Shown here in pieces: positions 43,240-57,620 of a stretch of DNA of 64,000 nt. Positions within the stretch are counted from its first letter, which is position 1. Every line of letters begins with the position of its first letter. This DNA is from Aphanomyces cochlioides. Its lineage: Eukaryota > Oomycota > Saprolegniomycetes > Saprolegniales > Verrucalvaceae. The DNA is taken from NCBI GenBank assembly GCA_019828595.1, contig JAHQRK010000022.1:1240001-1304000 (forward strand), in the 5' to 3' direction. A program made the translations under genes and the position numbers. Below the pieces are notes generated by a model, which was not told the DNA's origin, did no database searches, and saw nothing but the letters and a program-made list of their open reading frames with translations.

Positions 43240-44346
43240 TCCTTTTTCGACCCAAATCAACTTTTTTTGCTTCCCGAATGATATCTCGGCCAATATTTTC
43301 TTCCCAACACACGCTATCTCTTATGGCACCTCACATGCTCTTCTTTCAACCGCATCACAACCCGTCATCCCCGCACGCCGACGAAATGCGTGTAAAATGA
43401 CAAAAGTACTAGACTTTGCGTCTCCATTTCTCATCCATGAGGCAAGTGTACCAATCATAAAACACGCATAAATAGAACAGTTCAAACTGGACTTTCACCG
43501 AGACCCTGACACGACAAATATTCCATCTCAGTTTCACTTCAGAAAGGACGATTTTAAATCCTCATTGACTTGGAGGGGACGCTACTTGAGAAACCCTTCC
43601 AGTCATTCCTTACTCTCTTCAAAGCAACAAACTTTTCCAAAATGGACCCAACTTAAACTTAACCACACTAAACAAATCTCAACAACAGGTAGCTCCAAAG
43701 AAACAGCGATTCGTTCAAATGAATACACAATCGTATCAACCGAGCGCTGGATAGACACATCCACTCGACCTCAGAGTATGTCTCTCAAAACAATGACAGA
43801 CAAGATGGAAGAGAGCATCCAATTGGACCGTTGGAACTTATTATAGATTCCAAGATACATATATGTAGATGATTACAGGAGGTCCATCGTTCCCTGTGAG
43901 TTTGTGTGTTTAGACTCGTTTTTTGTGGGAGGGGGCGATGATCCGCTTTTGGTTTGAAATGAAAGTATTTGAATAGGTCTACGAGAGGAGACAAACTTTT
44001 TCTCCCAAGCCCTTCGAGTATTGCATGTTGGCGAGGACTGACCACTCAGTTTGTCTAGGCTTTGGTTGCGAAAATAGAGTGCGCTGAAGGATTTTTGTGT
44101 CCAGAGTCGTCGTGAATGGTATGGAAACAGATCACAGACGTGGAGAGAGGAGATGATGTTTGTGACTTGTGAGGTCGAGTCTATCGTGGGCCGTGTGGTG
44201 ACAGGATGTTAGTATAGGCGATGTTGTTGTGTGTGCTGACGTGATGGGTTTGGCGTTGAATGTGTGACAAGGATAGTGTTCCAATGGTTGTGAGAGGGTG
44301 TGTGATTGATGTGAATGATGAGCAAGGTAGGCATAGTAGACATGGA

Positions 44347-44792
44347 GGTCTTATAGTGTAGCGGTTATCACGTCTCCTTGACGTGGAGAATGAGGGGGGA
44401 AATTGGCTCAGTGGTAGAGCACACGCTTCGTAAGCGAGAGGTCACCGGTTCGATCCCGGGCTAGGACGAGGGATTTGCAACCCCTCCACCCCCCCTGTCC
44501 GAAAGCACGGTATTTAATGGGATGTATGTGATCGGGAAACTTAAGTGCGCCTCGAACTTACAAGAGAAGGATTGTCCGGAAGCGGTTACCGGAATGAAAG
44601 TGTCAGTTTAATGTGGCCGTTCTGTAAAAACGTGTCGAATCGCTGTACTACCGAAAAGGTAGAACTATCAAGACAAAGCCGTTAGACCTGGTCCAGCTGA
44701 GTTAAAGTAGTTCATATCCACTATAACCTAGGTAATATACTCAATAAACCTTGACGTGGAGAAGGTCCCCGGTTCAAGTCCGGGTAAGACCA
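44347..44792 (+). pseudogene. tRNA-Val(GAC) split by SINE 7
   Basis: The 5' half is 44347-44390 and the 3' half 44749-44792. Confidence 0.92.
44391..44748 (+). mobile_element. SINE copy 7
   Basis: Full length, TGA-type junction, but preceded by a unit without the 6-bp insert. The junction class is therefore found with both unit types. Confidence 0.9.
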
Positions 44793-45899
44793 TCCTTTTT
44801 CGACCCAAATCAACTTTTTTTGCTTCCCGAATGATATCTCGGCCAATATTTTCTTCCCAACACACGCTATCTCTTATGGCACCTCACATGCTCTTCTTTC
44901 AACCGCATCACAACCCGTCATCCCCGCACGCCGACGAAATGCGTGTAAAATGACAAAAGTACTAGACTTTGCGTCTCCATTTCTCATCCATGAGGCAAGT
45001 GTACCAATCATAAAACACGCATAAATAGAACAGTTCAAACTGGACTTTCACCGAGACCCTGACACGACAAATATTCCATCTCAGTTTCACTTCAGAAAGG
45101 ACGATTTTAAATCCTCATTGACTTGGAGGGGACGCTACTTGAGAAACCCTTCCAGTCATTCCTTACTCTCTTCAAAGCAACAAACTTTTCCAAAATGGAC
45201 CCAACTTAAACTTAACCACACTAAACAAATCTCAACAACAGGTAGCTCCAAAGAAACAGCGATTCGTTCAAATGAATACACAATCGTATCAACCGAGCGC
45301 TGGATAGACACATCCACTCGACCTCAGAGTATGTCTCTCAAAACAATGACAGACAAGATGGAAGAGAGCATCCAATTGGACCGTTGGAACTTATTATAGA
45401 TTCCAAGATACATATATGTAGATGATTACAGGAGGTCCATCGTTCCCTGTGAGTTTGTGTGTTTAGACTCGTTTTTTGTGGGAGGGGGCGATGATCCGCT
45501 TTTGGTTTGAAATGAAAGTATTTGAATAGGTCTACGAGAGGAGACAAACTTTTTCTCCCAAGCCCTTCGAGTATTGCATGTTGGCGAGGACTGACCACTC
45601 AGTTTGTCTAGGCTTTGGTTGCGAAAATAGAGTGCGCTGAAGGATTTTTGTGTCCAGAGTCGTCGTGAATGGTATGGAAACAGATCACAGACGTGGAGAG
45701 AGGAGATGATGTTTGTGACTTGTGAGGTCGAGTCTATCGTGGGCCGTGTGGTGACAGGATGTTAGTATAGGCGATGTTGTTGTGTGTGCTGACGTGATGG
45801 GTTTGGCGTTGAATGTGTGACAAGGATAGTGTTCCAATGGTTGTGAGAGGGTGTGTGATTGATGTGAATGATGAGCAAGGTAGGCATAGTAGACATGGA

Positions 45900-46342
45900 G
45901 GTCTTATAGTGTAGCGGTTATCACGTCTCCTTGACGTGGAGAAGGGGGGGGAAATTGGCTCAGTGGTAGAGCACACGCTTCGTAAGCGAGAGGTCACCGG
46001 TTCGATCCCGGGCTAGGACGAGGGATTTGCAACCCCTCCCCCCCCTGTCCGAAAGCACGGTATTTAATGGGATGTATGTGATCGGGAAACTTAAGTGCGC
46101 CTCGAACTTACAAGAGAAGGATTGTCCGGAAGCGGTTACCGGAATGAAAGTGTCAGTTTAATGTGGCCGTTCTGTAAAAACGTGTCGAATCGCTGTACTA
46201 CCGAAAAGGTAGAACTATCAAGACAAAGCCGTTAGACCTGGTCCAGCTGAGTTAAAGTAGTTCATATCCACTATAACCTAGGTAATATACTCAATAAACC
46301 TTGACGTGGAGAAGGTCCCCGGTTCAAGTCCGGGTAAGACCA
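45900..46342 (+). pseudogene. tRNA-Val(GAC) split by SINE 8
   Basis: The 5' half is 45900-45945 and the 3' half 46299-46342. Confidence 0.92.
45946..46298 (+). mobile_element. SINE copy 8
   Basis: Full length (353 bp), G-run junction. It lacks the A that interrupts the C-run after the tRNA-like head (CCCTCCCCCCCCTG near 46035). Confidence 0.9.
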
Positions 46343-47455
46343 TCCTTTTTCGACCCAAATCAACTTTTTTTGCTTCCCGAATGATATCTCGGCCAATATT
46401 TTCTTCCCAACACACGCTATCTCTTATGGCACCTCACATGCTCTTCTTTCAACCGCATCACAACCCGTCATCCCCGCACGCCGACGAAATGCGTGTAAAA
46501 TGACAAAAGTACTAGACTTTGCGTCTCCATTTCTCATCCATGAGGCAAGTGTACCAATCATAAAACACGCATAAATAGAACAGTTCAAACTGGACTTTCA
46601 CCGAGACCCTGACACGACAAATATTCCATCTCAGTTTCACTTCAGAAAGGACGATTTTAAATCCTCATTGACTTGGAGGGGACGCTACTTGAGAAACCCT
46701 TCCAGTCATTCCTTACTCTCTTCAAAGCAACAAACTTTTCCAAAATGGACCCAACTTAAACTTAACCACACTAAACAAATCTCAACAACAGGTAGCTCCA
46801 AAGAAACAGCGATTCGTTCAAATGAATACACAATCGTATCAACCGAGCGCTGGATAGACACATCCACTCGACCTCAGAGTATGTCTCTCAAAACAATGAC
46901 AGACAAGATGGAAGAGAGCATCCAATTGGACCGTTGGAACTTATTATAGATTCCAAGATACATATATGTAGATGATTACAGGAGGTCCATCGTTCCCTGT
47001 GAGTTTGTGTGTTTAGACTCGTTTTTTGTGGGAGGGGGCGATGATCCGCTTTTGGTTTGAAATGAAAGTATTTGAATAGGTCTACGAGAGGAGACAAACT
47101 TTTTCTCCCAAGCCCTTCGAGTATTGCATGTTGGCGAGGACTGACCACTCAGTTTGTCTAGGCTTTGGTTGCGAAAATAGAGTGCGCTGAAGGATTTTTG
47201 TGTCCAGAGTCGTCGTGAATGGTATGGAAACAGATCACAGACGTGGAGAGAGGAGATGATGTTTGTGACTTGTGAGGTCGAGTCTATCGTGGGCCGTGTG
47301 GTGACAGGATGTTAGTATAGGCGATGTTGTTGTGTGTGCTGACGTGATGGGTTTGGCGTTGAATGTGTGACAAGGATAGTGTTCCAATGGTTGTGAGAGG
47401 GTGCTGGTGTGTGATTGATGTGAATGATGAGCAAGGTAGGCATAGTAGACATGGA

Positions 47456-47528
47456 GGTCTTATAGTGTAGCGGTTATCACGTCTCCTTGACGTGGAGAAG
47501 GTCCCCGGTTCAAGTCCGGGTAAGACCA
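47456..47528 (+). tRNA. tRNA-Val(GAC), intact
   Basis: Identical copy; first intact gene after LINE copy 3. Confidence 0.95.
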
Positions 47529-48641
47529 TCCTTTTTCGACCCAAATCAACTTTTTTTGCTTCCCGAATGATATCTCGGCCAATATTTTCTTCCCAACACA
47601 CGCTATCTCTTATGGCACCTCACATGCTCTTCTTTCAACCGCATCACAACCCGTCATCCCCGCACGCCGACGAAATGCGTGTAAAATGACAAAAGTACTA
47701 GACTTTGCGTCTCCATTTCTCATCCATGAGGCAAGTGTACCAATCATAAAACACGCATAAATAGAACAGTTCAAACTGGACTTTCACCGAGACCCTGACA
47801 CGACAAATATTCCATCTCAGTTTCACTTCAGAAAGGACGAATTTAAATCCTCATTGACTTGGAGGGGACGCTACTTGAGAAACCCTTCCAGTCATTCCTT
47901 ACTCTCTTCAAAGCAACAAACTTTTCCAAAATGGACCCAACTTAAACTTAACCACACTAAACAAATCTCAACAACAGGTAGCTCCAAAGAAACAGCGATT
48001 CGTTCAAATGAATACACAATCGTATCAACCGAGCGCTGGATAGACACATCCACTCGACCTCAGAGTATGTCTCTCAAAACAATGACAGACAAGATGGAAG
48101 AGAGCATCCAATTGGACCGTTGGAACTTATTATAGATTCCAAGATACATATATGTAGATGATTACAGGAGGTCCATCGTTCCCTGTGAGTTTGTGTGTTT
48201 AGACTCGTTTTTTGTGGGAGGGGGCGATGATCCGCTTTTGGTTTGAAATGAAAGTATTTGAATAGGTCTACGAGAGGAGACAAACTTTTTCTCCCAAGCC
48301 CTTCGAGTATTGCATGTTGGCGAGGACTGACCACTCAGTTTGTCTAGGCTTTGGTTGCGAAAATAGAGTGCGCTGAAGGATTTTTGTGTCCAGAGTCGTC
48401 GTGAATGGTATGGAAACAGATCACAGACGTGGAGAGAGGAGATGATGTTTGTGACTTGTGAGGTCGAGTCTATCGTGGGCCGTGTGGTGACAGGATGTTA
48501 GTATAGGCGATGTTGTTGTGTGTGCTGACGTGATGGGTTTGGCGTTGAATGTGTGACAAGGATAGTGTTCCAATGGTTGTGAGAGGGTGCTGGTGTGTGA
48601 TTGATGTGAATGATGAGCAAGGTAGGCATAGTAGACATGGA

Positions 48642-48714
48642 GGTCTTATAGTGTAGCGGTTATCACGTCTCCTTGACGTGGAGAAGGTCCCCGGTTCAAG
48701 TCCGGGTAAGACCA
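48642..48714 (+). tRNA. tRNA-Val(GAC), intact
   Basis: Identical copy, 1186 bp after the previous one. Confidence 0.95.
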
Positions 48715-49827
48715 TCCTTTTTCGACCCAAATCAACTTTTTTTGCTTCCCGAATGATATCTCGGCCAATATTTTCTTCCCAACACACGCTATCTCTTATG
48801 GCACCTCACATGCTCTTCTTTCAACCGCATCACAACCCGTCATCCCCGCACGCCGACGAAATGCGTGTAAAATGACAAAAGTACTAGACTTTGCGTCTCC
48901 ATTTCTCATCCATGAGGCAAGTGTACCAATCATAAAACACGCATAAATAGAACAGTTCAAACTGGACTTTCACCGAGACCCTGACACGACAAATATTCCA
49001 TCTCAGTTTCACTTCAGAAAGGACGATTTTAAATCCTCATTGACTTGGAGGGGACGCTACTTGAGAAACCCTTCCAGTCATTCCTTACTCTCTTCAAAGC
49101 AACAAACTTTTCCAAAATGGACCCAACTTAAACTTAACCACACTAAACAAATCTCAACAACAGGTAGCTCCAAAGAAACAGCGATTCGTTCAAATGAATA
49201 CACAATCGTATCAACCGAGCGCTGGATAGACACATCCACTCGACCTCAGAGTATGTCTCTCAAAACAATGACAGACAAGATGGAAGAGAGCATCCAATTG
49301 GACCGTTGGAACTTATTATAGATTCCAAGATACATATATGTAGATGATTACAGGAGGTCCATCGTTCCCTGTGAGTTTGTGTGTTTAGACTCGTTTTTTG
49401 TGGGAGGGGGCGATGATCCGCTTTTGGTTTGAAATGAAAGTATTTGAATAGGTCTACGAGAGGAGACAAACTTTTTCTCCCAAGCCCTTCGAGTATTGCA
49501 TGTTGGCGAGGACTGACCACTCAGTTTGTCTAGGCTTTGGTTGCGAAAATAGAGTGCGCTGAAGGATTTTTGTGTCCAGAGTCGTCGTGAATGGTATGGA
49601 AACAGATCACAGACGTGGAGAGAGGAGATGATGTTTGTGACTTGTGAGGTCGAGTCTATCGTGGGCCGTGTGGTGACAGGATGTTAGTATAGGCGATGTT
49701 GTTGTGTGTGCTGACGTGATGGGTTTGGCGTTGAATGTGTGACAAGGATAGTGTTCCAATGGTTGTGAGAGGGTGCTGGTGTGTGATTGATGTGAATGAT
49801 GAGCAAGGTAGGCATAGTAGACATGGA

Positions 49828-50273
49828 GGTCTTATAGTGTAGCGGTTATCACGTCTCCTTGACGTGGAGAATGAGGGGGGAAATTGGCTCAGTGGTAGAG
49901 CACACGCTTCGTAAGCGAGAGGTCACCGGTTCGATCCCGGGCTAGGACGAGGGATTTGCAACCCCTCCACCCCCCCTGTCCGAAAGCACGGTATTTAATG
50001 GGATGTATGTGATCGGGAAACTTAAGTGCGCCTCGAACTTACAAGAGAAGGATTGTCCGGAAGCGGTTACCGGAATGAAAGTGTCAGTTTAATGTGGCCG
50101 TTCTGTAAAAACGTGTCGAATCGCTGTACTACCGAAAAGGTAGAACTATCAAGACAAAGCCGTTAGACCTGGTCCAGCTGAGTTAAAGTAGTTCATATCC
50201 ACTATAACCTAGGTAATATACTCAATAAACCTTGACGTGGAGAAGGTCCCCGGTTCAAGTCCGGGTAAGACCA
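49828..50273 (+). pseudogene. tRNA-Val(GAC) split by SINE 9
   Basis: The 5' half is 49828-49871 and the 3' half 50230-50273. Confidence 0.92.
49872..50229 (+). mobile_element. SINE copy 9
   Basis: Full length, TGA-type junction. First of five consecutive SINE-bearing units. The following spacer carries a private GTTGAAAC change (near 50866) shared with the spacer after copy 10. Confidence 0.9.
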
Positions 50274-51386
50274 TCCTTTTTCGACCCAAATCAACTTTTT
50301 TTGCTTCCCGAATGATATCTCGGCCAATATTTTCTTCCCAACACACGCTATCTCTTATGGCACCTCACATGCTCTTCTTTCAACCGCATCACAACCCGTC
50401 ATCCCCGCACGCCGACGAAATGCGTGTAAAATGACAAAAGTACTAGACTTTGCGTCTCCATTTCTCATCCATGAGGCAAGTGTACCAATCATAAAACACG
50501 CATAAATAGAACAGTTCAAACTGGACTTTCACCGAGACCCTGACACGACAAATATTCCATCTCAGTTTCACTTCAGAAAGGACGAATTTAAATCCTCATT
50601 GACTTGGAGGGGACGCTACTTGAGAAACCCTTCCAGTCATTCCTTACTCTCTTCAAAGCAACAAACTTTTCCAAAATGGACCCAACTTAAACTTAACCAC
50701 ACTAAACAAATCTCAACAACAGGTAGCTCCAAAGAAACAGCGATTCGTTCAAATGAATACACAATCGTATCAACCGAGCGCTGGATAGACACATCCACTC
50801 GACCTCAGAGTATGTCTCTCAAAACAATGACAGACAAGATGGAAGAGAGCATCCAATTGGACCGTTGAAACTTATTATAGATTCCAAGATACATATATGT
50901 AGATGATTACAGGAGGTCCATCGTTCCCTGTGAGTTTGTGTGTTTAGACTCGTTTTTTGTGGGAGGGGGCGATGATCCGCTTTTGGTTTGAAATGAAAGT
51001 ATTTGAATAGGTCTACGAGAGGAGACAAACTTTTTCTCCCAAGCCCTTCGAGTATTGCATGTTGGCGAGGACTGACCACTCAGTTTGTCTAGGCTTTGGT
51101 TGCGAAAATAGAGTGCGCTGAAGGATTTTTGTGTCCAGAGTCGTCGTGAATGGTATGGAAACAGATCACAGACGTGGAGAGAGGAGATGATGTTTGTGAC
51201 TTGTGAGGTCGAGTCTATCGTGGGCCGTGTGGTGACAGGATGTTAGTATAGGCGATGTTGTTGTGTGTGCTGACGTGATGGGTTTGGCGTTGAATGTGTG
51301 ACAAGGATAGTGTTCCAATGGTTGTGAGAGGGTGCTGGTGTGTGATTGATGTGAATGATGAGCAAGGTAGGCATAGTAGACATGGA

Positions 51387-51832
51387 GGTCTTATAGTGTA
51401 GCGGTTATCACGTCTCCTTGACGTGGAGAATGAGGGGGGAAATTGGCTCAGTGGTAGAGCACACGCTTCGTAAGCGAGAGGTCACCGGTTCGATCCCGGG
51501 CTAGGACGAGGGATTTGCAACCCCTCCACCCCCCCTGTCCGAAAGCACGGTATTTAATGGGATGTATGTGATCGGGAAACTTAAGTGCGCCTCGAACTTA
51601 CAAGAGAAGGATTGTCCGGAAGCGGTTACCGGAATGAAAGTGTCAGTTTAATGTGGCCGTTCTGTAAAAACGTGTCGAATCGCTGTACTACCGAAAAGGT
51701 AGAACTATCAAGACAAAGCCGTTAGACCTGGTCCAGCTGAGTTAAAGTAGTTCATATCCACTATAACCTAGGTAATATACTCAATAAACCTTGACGTGGA
51801 GAAGGTCCCCGGTTCAAGTCCGGGTAAGACCA
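51387..51832 (+). pseudogene. tRNA-Val(GAC) split by SINE 10
   Basis: The 5' half is 51387-51430 and the 3' half 51789-51832. Confidence 0.92.
51431..51788 (+). mobile_element. SINE copy 10
   Basis: Full length, TGA-type junction. The following spacer shares GTTGAAAC with the previous one and has in addition lost two T in a T-run near 52515. Confidence 0.9.
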
Positions 51833-52943
51833 TCCTTTTTCGACCCAAATCAACTTTTTTTGCTTCCCGAATGATATCTCGGCCAATATTTTCTTCCCAA
51901 CACACGCTATCTCTTATGGCACCTCACATGCTCTTCTTTCAACCGCATCACAACCCGTCATCCCCGCACGCCGACGAAATGCGTGTAAAATGACAAAAGT
52001 ACTAGACTTTGCGTCTCCATTTCTCATCCATGAGGCAAGTGTACCAATCATAAAACACGCATAAATAGAACAGTTCAAACTGGACTTTCACCGAGACCCT
52101 GACACGACAAATATTCCATCTCAGTTTCACTTCAGAAAGGACGATTTTAAATCCTCATTGACTTGGAGGGGACGCTACTTGAGAAACCCTTCCAGTCATT
52201 CCTTACTCTCTTCAAAGCAACAAACTTTTCCAAAATGGACCCAACTTAAACTTAACCACACTAAACAAATCTCAACAACAGGTAGCTCCAAAGAAACAGC
52301 GATTCGTTCAAATGAATACACAATCGTATCAACCGAGCGCTGGATAGACACATCCACTCGACCTCAGAGTATGTCTCTCAAAACAATGACAGACAAGATG
52401 GAAGAGAGCATCCAATTGGACCGTTGAAACTTATTATAGATTCCAAGATACATATATGTAGATGATTACAGGAGGTCCATCGTTCCCTGTGAGTTTGTGT
52501 GTTTAGACTCGTTTTGTGGGAGGGGGCGATGATCCGCTTTTGGTTTGAAATGAAAGTATTTGAATAGGTCTACGAGAGGAGACAAACTTTTTCTCCCAAG
52601 CCCTTCGAGTATTGCATGTTGGCGAGGACTGACCACTCAGTTTGTCTAGGCTTTGGTTGCGAAAATAGAGTGCGCTGAAGGATTTTTGTGTCCAGAGTCG
52701 TCGTGAATGGTATGGAAACAGATCACAGACGTGGAGAGAGGAGATGATGTTTGTGACTTGTGAGGTCGAGTCTATCGTGGGCCGTGTGGTGACAGGATGT
52801 TAGTATAGGCGATGTTGTTGTGTGTGCTGACGTGATGGGTTTGGCGTTGAATGTGTGACAAGGATAGTGTTCCAATGGTTGTGAGAGGGTGCTGGTGTGT
52901 GATTGATGTGAATGATGAGCAAGGTAGGCATAGTAGACATGGA

Positions 52944-53389
52944 GGTCTTATAGTGTAGCGGTTATCACGTCTCCTTGACGTGGAGAATGAGGGGGGAAAT
53001 TGGCTCAGTGGTAGAGCACACGCTTCGTAAGCGAGAGGTCACCGGTTCGATCCCGGGCTAGGACGAGGGATTTGCAACCCCTCCACCCCCCCTGTCCGAA
53101 AGCACGGTATTTAATGGGATGTATGTGATCGGGAAACTTAAGTGCGCCTCGAACTTACAAGAGAAGGATTGTCCGGAAGCGGTTACCGGAATGAAAGTGT
53201 CAGTTTAATGTGGCCGTTCTGTAAAAACGTGTCGAATCGCTGTACTACCGAAAAGGTAGAACTATCAAGACAAAGCCGTTAGACCTGGTCCAGCTGAGTT
53301 AAAGTAGTTCATATCCACTATAACCTAGGTAATATACTCAATAAACCTTGACGTGGAGAAGGTCCCCGGTTCAAGTCCGGGTAAGACCA
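52944..53389 (+). pseudogene. tRNA-Val(GAC) split by SINE 11
   Basis: The 5' half is 52944-52987 and the 3' half 53346-53389. Confidence 0.92.
52988..53345 (+). mobile_element. SINE copy 11
   Basis: Full length (358 bp), TGA-type junction, middle of the five-unit SINE run. Confidence 0.9.
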
Positions 53390-54502
53390 TCCTTTTTCGA
53401 CCCAAATCAACTTTTTTTGCTTCCCGAATGATATCTCGGCCAATATTTTCTTCCCAACACACGCTATCTCTTATGGCACCTCACATGCTCTTCTTTCAAC
53501 CGCATCACAACCCGTCATCCCCGCACGCCGACGAAATGCGTGTAAAATGACAAAAGTACTAGACTTTGCGTCTCCATTTCTCATCCATGAGGCAAGTGTA
53601 CCAATCATAAAACACGCATAAATAGAACAGTTCAAACTGGACTTTCACCGAGACCCTGACACGACAAATATTCCATCTCAGTTTCACTTCAGAAAGGACG
53701 ATTTTAAATCCTCATTGACTTGGAGGGGACGCTACTTGAGAAACCCTTCCAGTCATTCCTTACTCTCTTCAAAGCAACAAACTTTTCCAAAATGGACCCA
53801 ACTTAAACTTAACCACACTAAACAAATCTCAACAACAGGTAGCTCCAAAGAAACAGCGATTCGTTCAAATGAATACACAATCGTATCAACCGAGCGCTGG
53901 ATAGACACATCCACTCGACCTCAGAGTATGTCTCTCAAAACAATGACAGACAAGATGGAAGAGAGCATCCAATTGGACCGTTGGAACTTATTATAGATTC
54001 CAAGATACATATATGTAGATGATTACAGGAGGTCCATCGTTCCCTGTGAGTTTGTGTGTTTAGACTCGTTTTTTGTGGGAGGGGGCGATGATCCGCTTTT
54101 GGTTTGAAATGAAAGTATTTGAATAGGTCTACGAGAGGAGACAAACTTTTTCTCCCAAGCCCTTCGAGTATTGCATGTTGGCGAGGACTGACCACTCAGT
54201 TTGTCTAGGCTTTGGTTGCGAAAATAGAGTGCGCTGAAGGATTTTTGTGTCCAGAGTCGTCGTGAATGGTATGGAAACAGATCACAGACGTGGAGAGAGG
54301 AGATGATGTTTGTGACTTGTGAGGTCGAGTCTATCGTGGGCCGTGTGGTGACAGGATGTTAGTATAGGCGATGTTGTTGTGTGTGCTGACGTGATGGGTT
54401 TGGCGTTGAATGTGTGACAAGGATAGTGTTCCAATGGTTGTGAGAGGGTGCTGGTGTGTGATTGATGTGAATGATGAGCAAGGTAGGCATAGTAGACATG
54501 GA

Positions 54503-54948
54503 GGTCTTATAGTGTAGCGGTTATCACGTCTCCTTGACGTGGAGAATGAGGGGGGAAATTGGCTCAGTGGTAGAGCACACGCTTCGTAAGCGAGAGGTCA
54601 CCGGTTCGATCCCGGGCTAGGACGAGGGATTTGCAACCCCTCCACCCCCCCTGTCCGAAAGCACGGTATTTAATGGGATGTATGTGATCGGGAAACTTAA
54701 GTGCGCCTCGAACTTACAAGAGAAGGATTGTCCGGAAGCGGTTACCGGAATGAAAGTGTCAGTTTAATGTGGCCGTTCTGTAAAAACGTGTCGAATCGCT
54801 GTACTACCGAAAAGGTAGAACTATCAAGACAAAGCCGTTAGACCTGGTCCAGCTGAGTTAAAGTAGTTCATATCCACTATAACCTAGGTAATATACTCAA
54901 TAAACCTTGACGTGGAGAAGGTCCCCGGTTCAAGTCCGGGTAAGACCA
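54503..54948 (+). pseudogene. tRNA-Val(GAC) split by SINE 12
   Basis: The 5' half is 54503-54546 and the 3' half 54905-54948. Confidence 0.92.
54547..54904 (+). mobile_element. SINE copy 12
   Basis: Full length, TGA-type junction. The spacer after it has CTATCTTTTATGG (near 55024) instead of CTATCTCTTATGG, shared only with the spacer after copy 13. Confidence 0.9.
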
Positions 54949-56061
54949 TCCTTTTTCGACCCAAATCAACTTTTTTTGCTTCCCGAATGATATCTCGGCC
55001 AATATTTTCTTCCCAACACACGCTATCTTTTATGGCACCTCACATGCTCTTCTTTCAACCGCATCACAACCCGTCATCCCCGCACGCCGACGAAATGCGT
55101 GTAAAATGACAAAAGTACTAGACTTTGCGTCTCCATTTCTCATCCATGAGGCAAGTGTACCAATCATAAAACACGCATAAATAGAACAGTTCAAACTGGA
55201 CTTTCACCGAGACCCTGACACGACAAATATTCCATCTCAGTTTCACTTCAGAAAGGACGATTTTAAATCCTCATTGACTTGGAGGGGACGCTACTTGAGA
55301 AACCCTTCCAGTCATTCCTTACTCTCTTCAAAGCAACAAACTTTTCCAAAATGGACCCAACTTAAACTTAACCACACTAAACAAATCTCAACAACAGGTA
55401 GCTCCAAAGAAACAGCGATTCGTTCAAATGAATACACAATCGTATCAACCGAGCGCTGGATAGACACATCCACTCGACCTCAGAGTATGTCTCTCAAAAC
55501 AATGACAGACAAGATGGAAGAGAGCATCCAATTGGACCGTTGGAACTTATTATAGATTCCAAGATACATATATGTAGATGATTACAGGAGGTCCATCGTT
55601 CCCTGTGAGTTTGTGTGTTTAGACTCGTTTTTTGTGGGAGGGGGCGATGATCCGCTTTTGGTTTGAAATGAAAGTATTTGAATAGGTCTACGAGAGGAGA
55701 CAAACTTTTTCTCCCAAGCCCTTCGAGTATTGCATGTTGGCGAGGACTGACCACTCAGTTTGTCTAGGCTTTGGTTGCGAAAATAGAGTGCGCTGAAGGA
55801 TTTTTGTGTCCAGAGTCGTCGTGAATGGTATGGAAACAGATCACAGACGTGGAGAGAGGAGATGATGTTTGTGACTTGTGAGGTCGAGTCTATCGTGGGC
55901 CGTGTGGTGACAGGATGTTAGTATAGGCGATGTTGTTGTGTGTGCTGACGTGATGGGTTTGGCGTTGAATGTGTGACAAGGATAGTGTTCCAATGGTTGT
56001 GAGAGGGTGCTGGTGTGTGATTGATGTGAATGATGAGCAAGGTAGGCATAGTAGACATGGA

Positions 56062-56507
56062 GGTCTTATAGTGTAGCGGTTATCACGTCTCCTTGACGTG
56101 GAGAATGAGGGGGGAAATTGGCTCAGTGGTAGAGCACACGCTTCGTAAGCGAGAGGTCACCGGTTCGATCCCGGGCTAGGACGAGGGATTTGCAACCCCT
56201 CCACCCCCCCTGTCCGAAAGCACGGTATTTAATGGGATGTATGTGATCGGGAAACTTAAGTGCGCCTCGAACTTACAAGAGAAGGATTGTCCGGAAGCGG
56301 TTACCGGAATGAAAGTGTCAGTTTAATGTGGCCGTTCTGTAAAAACGTGTCGAATCGCTGTACTACCGAAAAGGTAGAACTATCAAGACAAAGCCGTTAG
56401 ACCTGGTCCAGCTGAGTTAAAGTAGTTCATATCCACTATAACCTAGGTAATATACTCAATAAACCTTGACGTGGAGAAGGTCCCCGGTTCAAGTCCGGGT
56501 AAGACCA
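56062..56507 (+). pseudogene. tRNA-Val(GAC) split by SINE 13
   Basis: The 5' half is 56062-56105 and the 3' half 56464-56507. Confidence 0.92.
56106..56463 (+). mobile_element. SINE copy 13
   Basis: Full length, TGA-type junction; last of the five consecutive SINE-bearing units, sharing its downstream spacer variant with copy 12. Confidence 0.9.
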
Positions 56508-57620
56508 TCCTTTTTCGACCCAAATCAACTTTTTTTGCTTCCCGAATGATATCTCGGCCAATATTTTCTTCCCAACACACGCTATCTTTTATGGCACCTC
56601 ACATGCTCTTCTTTCAACCGCATCACAACCCGTCATCCCCGCACGCCGACGAAATGCGTGTAAAATGACAAAAGTACTAGACTTTGCGTCTCCATTTCTC
56701 ATCCATGAGGCAAGTGTACCAATCATAAAACACGCATAAATAGAACAGTTCAAACTGGACTTTCACCGAGACCCTGACACGACAAATATTCCATCTCAGT
56801 TTCACTTCAGAAAGGACGATTTTAAATCCTCATTGACTTGGAGGGGACGCTACTTGAGAAACCCTTCCAGTCATTCCTTACTCTCTTCAAAGCAACAAAC
56901 TTTTCCAAAATGGACCCAACTTAAACTTAACCACACTAAACAAATCTCAACAACAGGTAGCTCCAAAGAAACAGCGATTCGTTCAAATGAATACACAATC
57001 GTATCAACCGAGCGCTGGATAGACACATCCACTCGACCTCAGAGTATGTCTCTCAAAACAATGACAGACAAGATGGAAGAGAGCATCCAATTGGACCGTT
57101 GGAACTTATTATAGATTCCAAGATACATATATGTAGATGATTACAGGAGGTCCATCGTTCCCTGTGAGTTTGTGTGTTTAGACTCGTTTTTTGTGGGAGG
57201 GGGCGATGATCCGCTTTTGGTTTGAAATGAAAGTATTTGAATAGGTCTACGAGAGGAGACAAACTTTTTCTCCCAAGCCCTTCGAGTATTGCATGTTGGC
57301 GAGGACTGACCACTCAGTTTGTCTAGGCTTTGGTTGCGAAAATAGAGTGCGCTGAAGGATTTTTGTGTCCAGAGTCGTCGTGAATGGTATGGAAACAGAT
57401 CACAGACGTGGAGAGAGGAGATGATGTTTGTGACTTGTGAGGTCGAGTCTATCGTGGGCCGTGTGGTGACAGGATGTTAGTATAGGCGATGTTGTTGTGT
57501 GTGCTGACGTGATGGGTTTGGCGTTGAATGTGTGACAAGGATAGTGTTCCAATGGTTGTGAGAGGGTGCTGGTGTGTGATTGATGTGAATGATGAGCAAG
57601 GTAGGCATAGTAGACATGGA

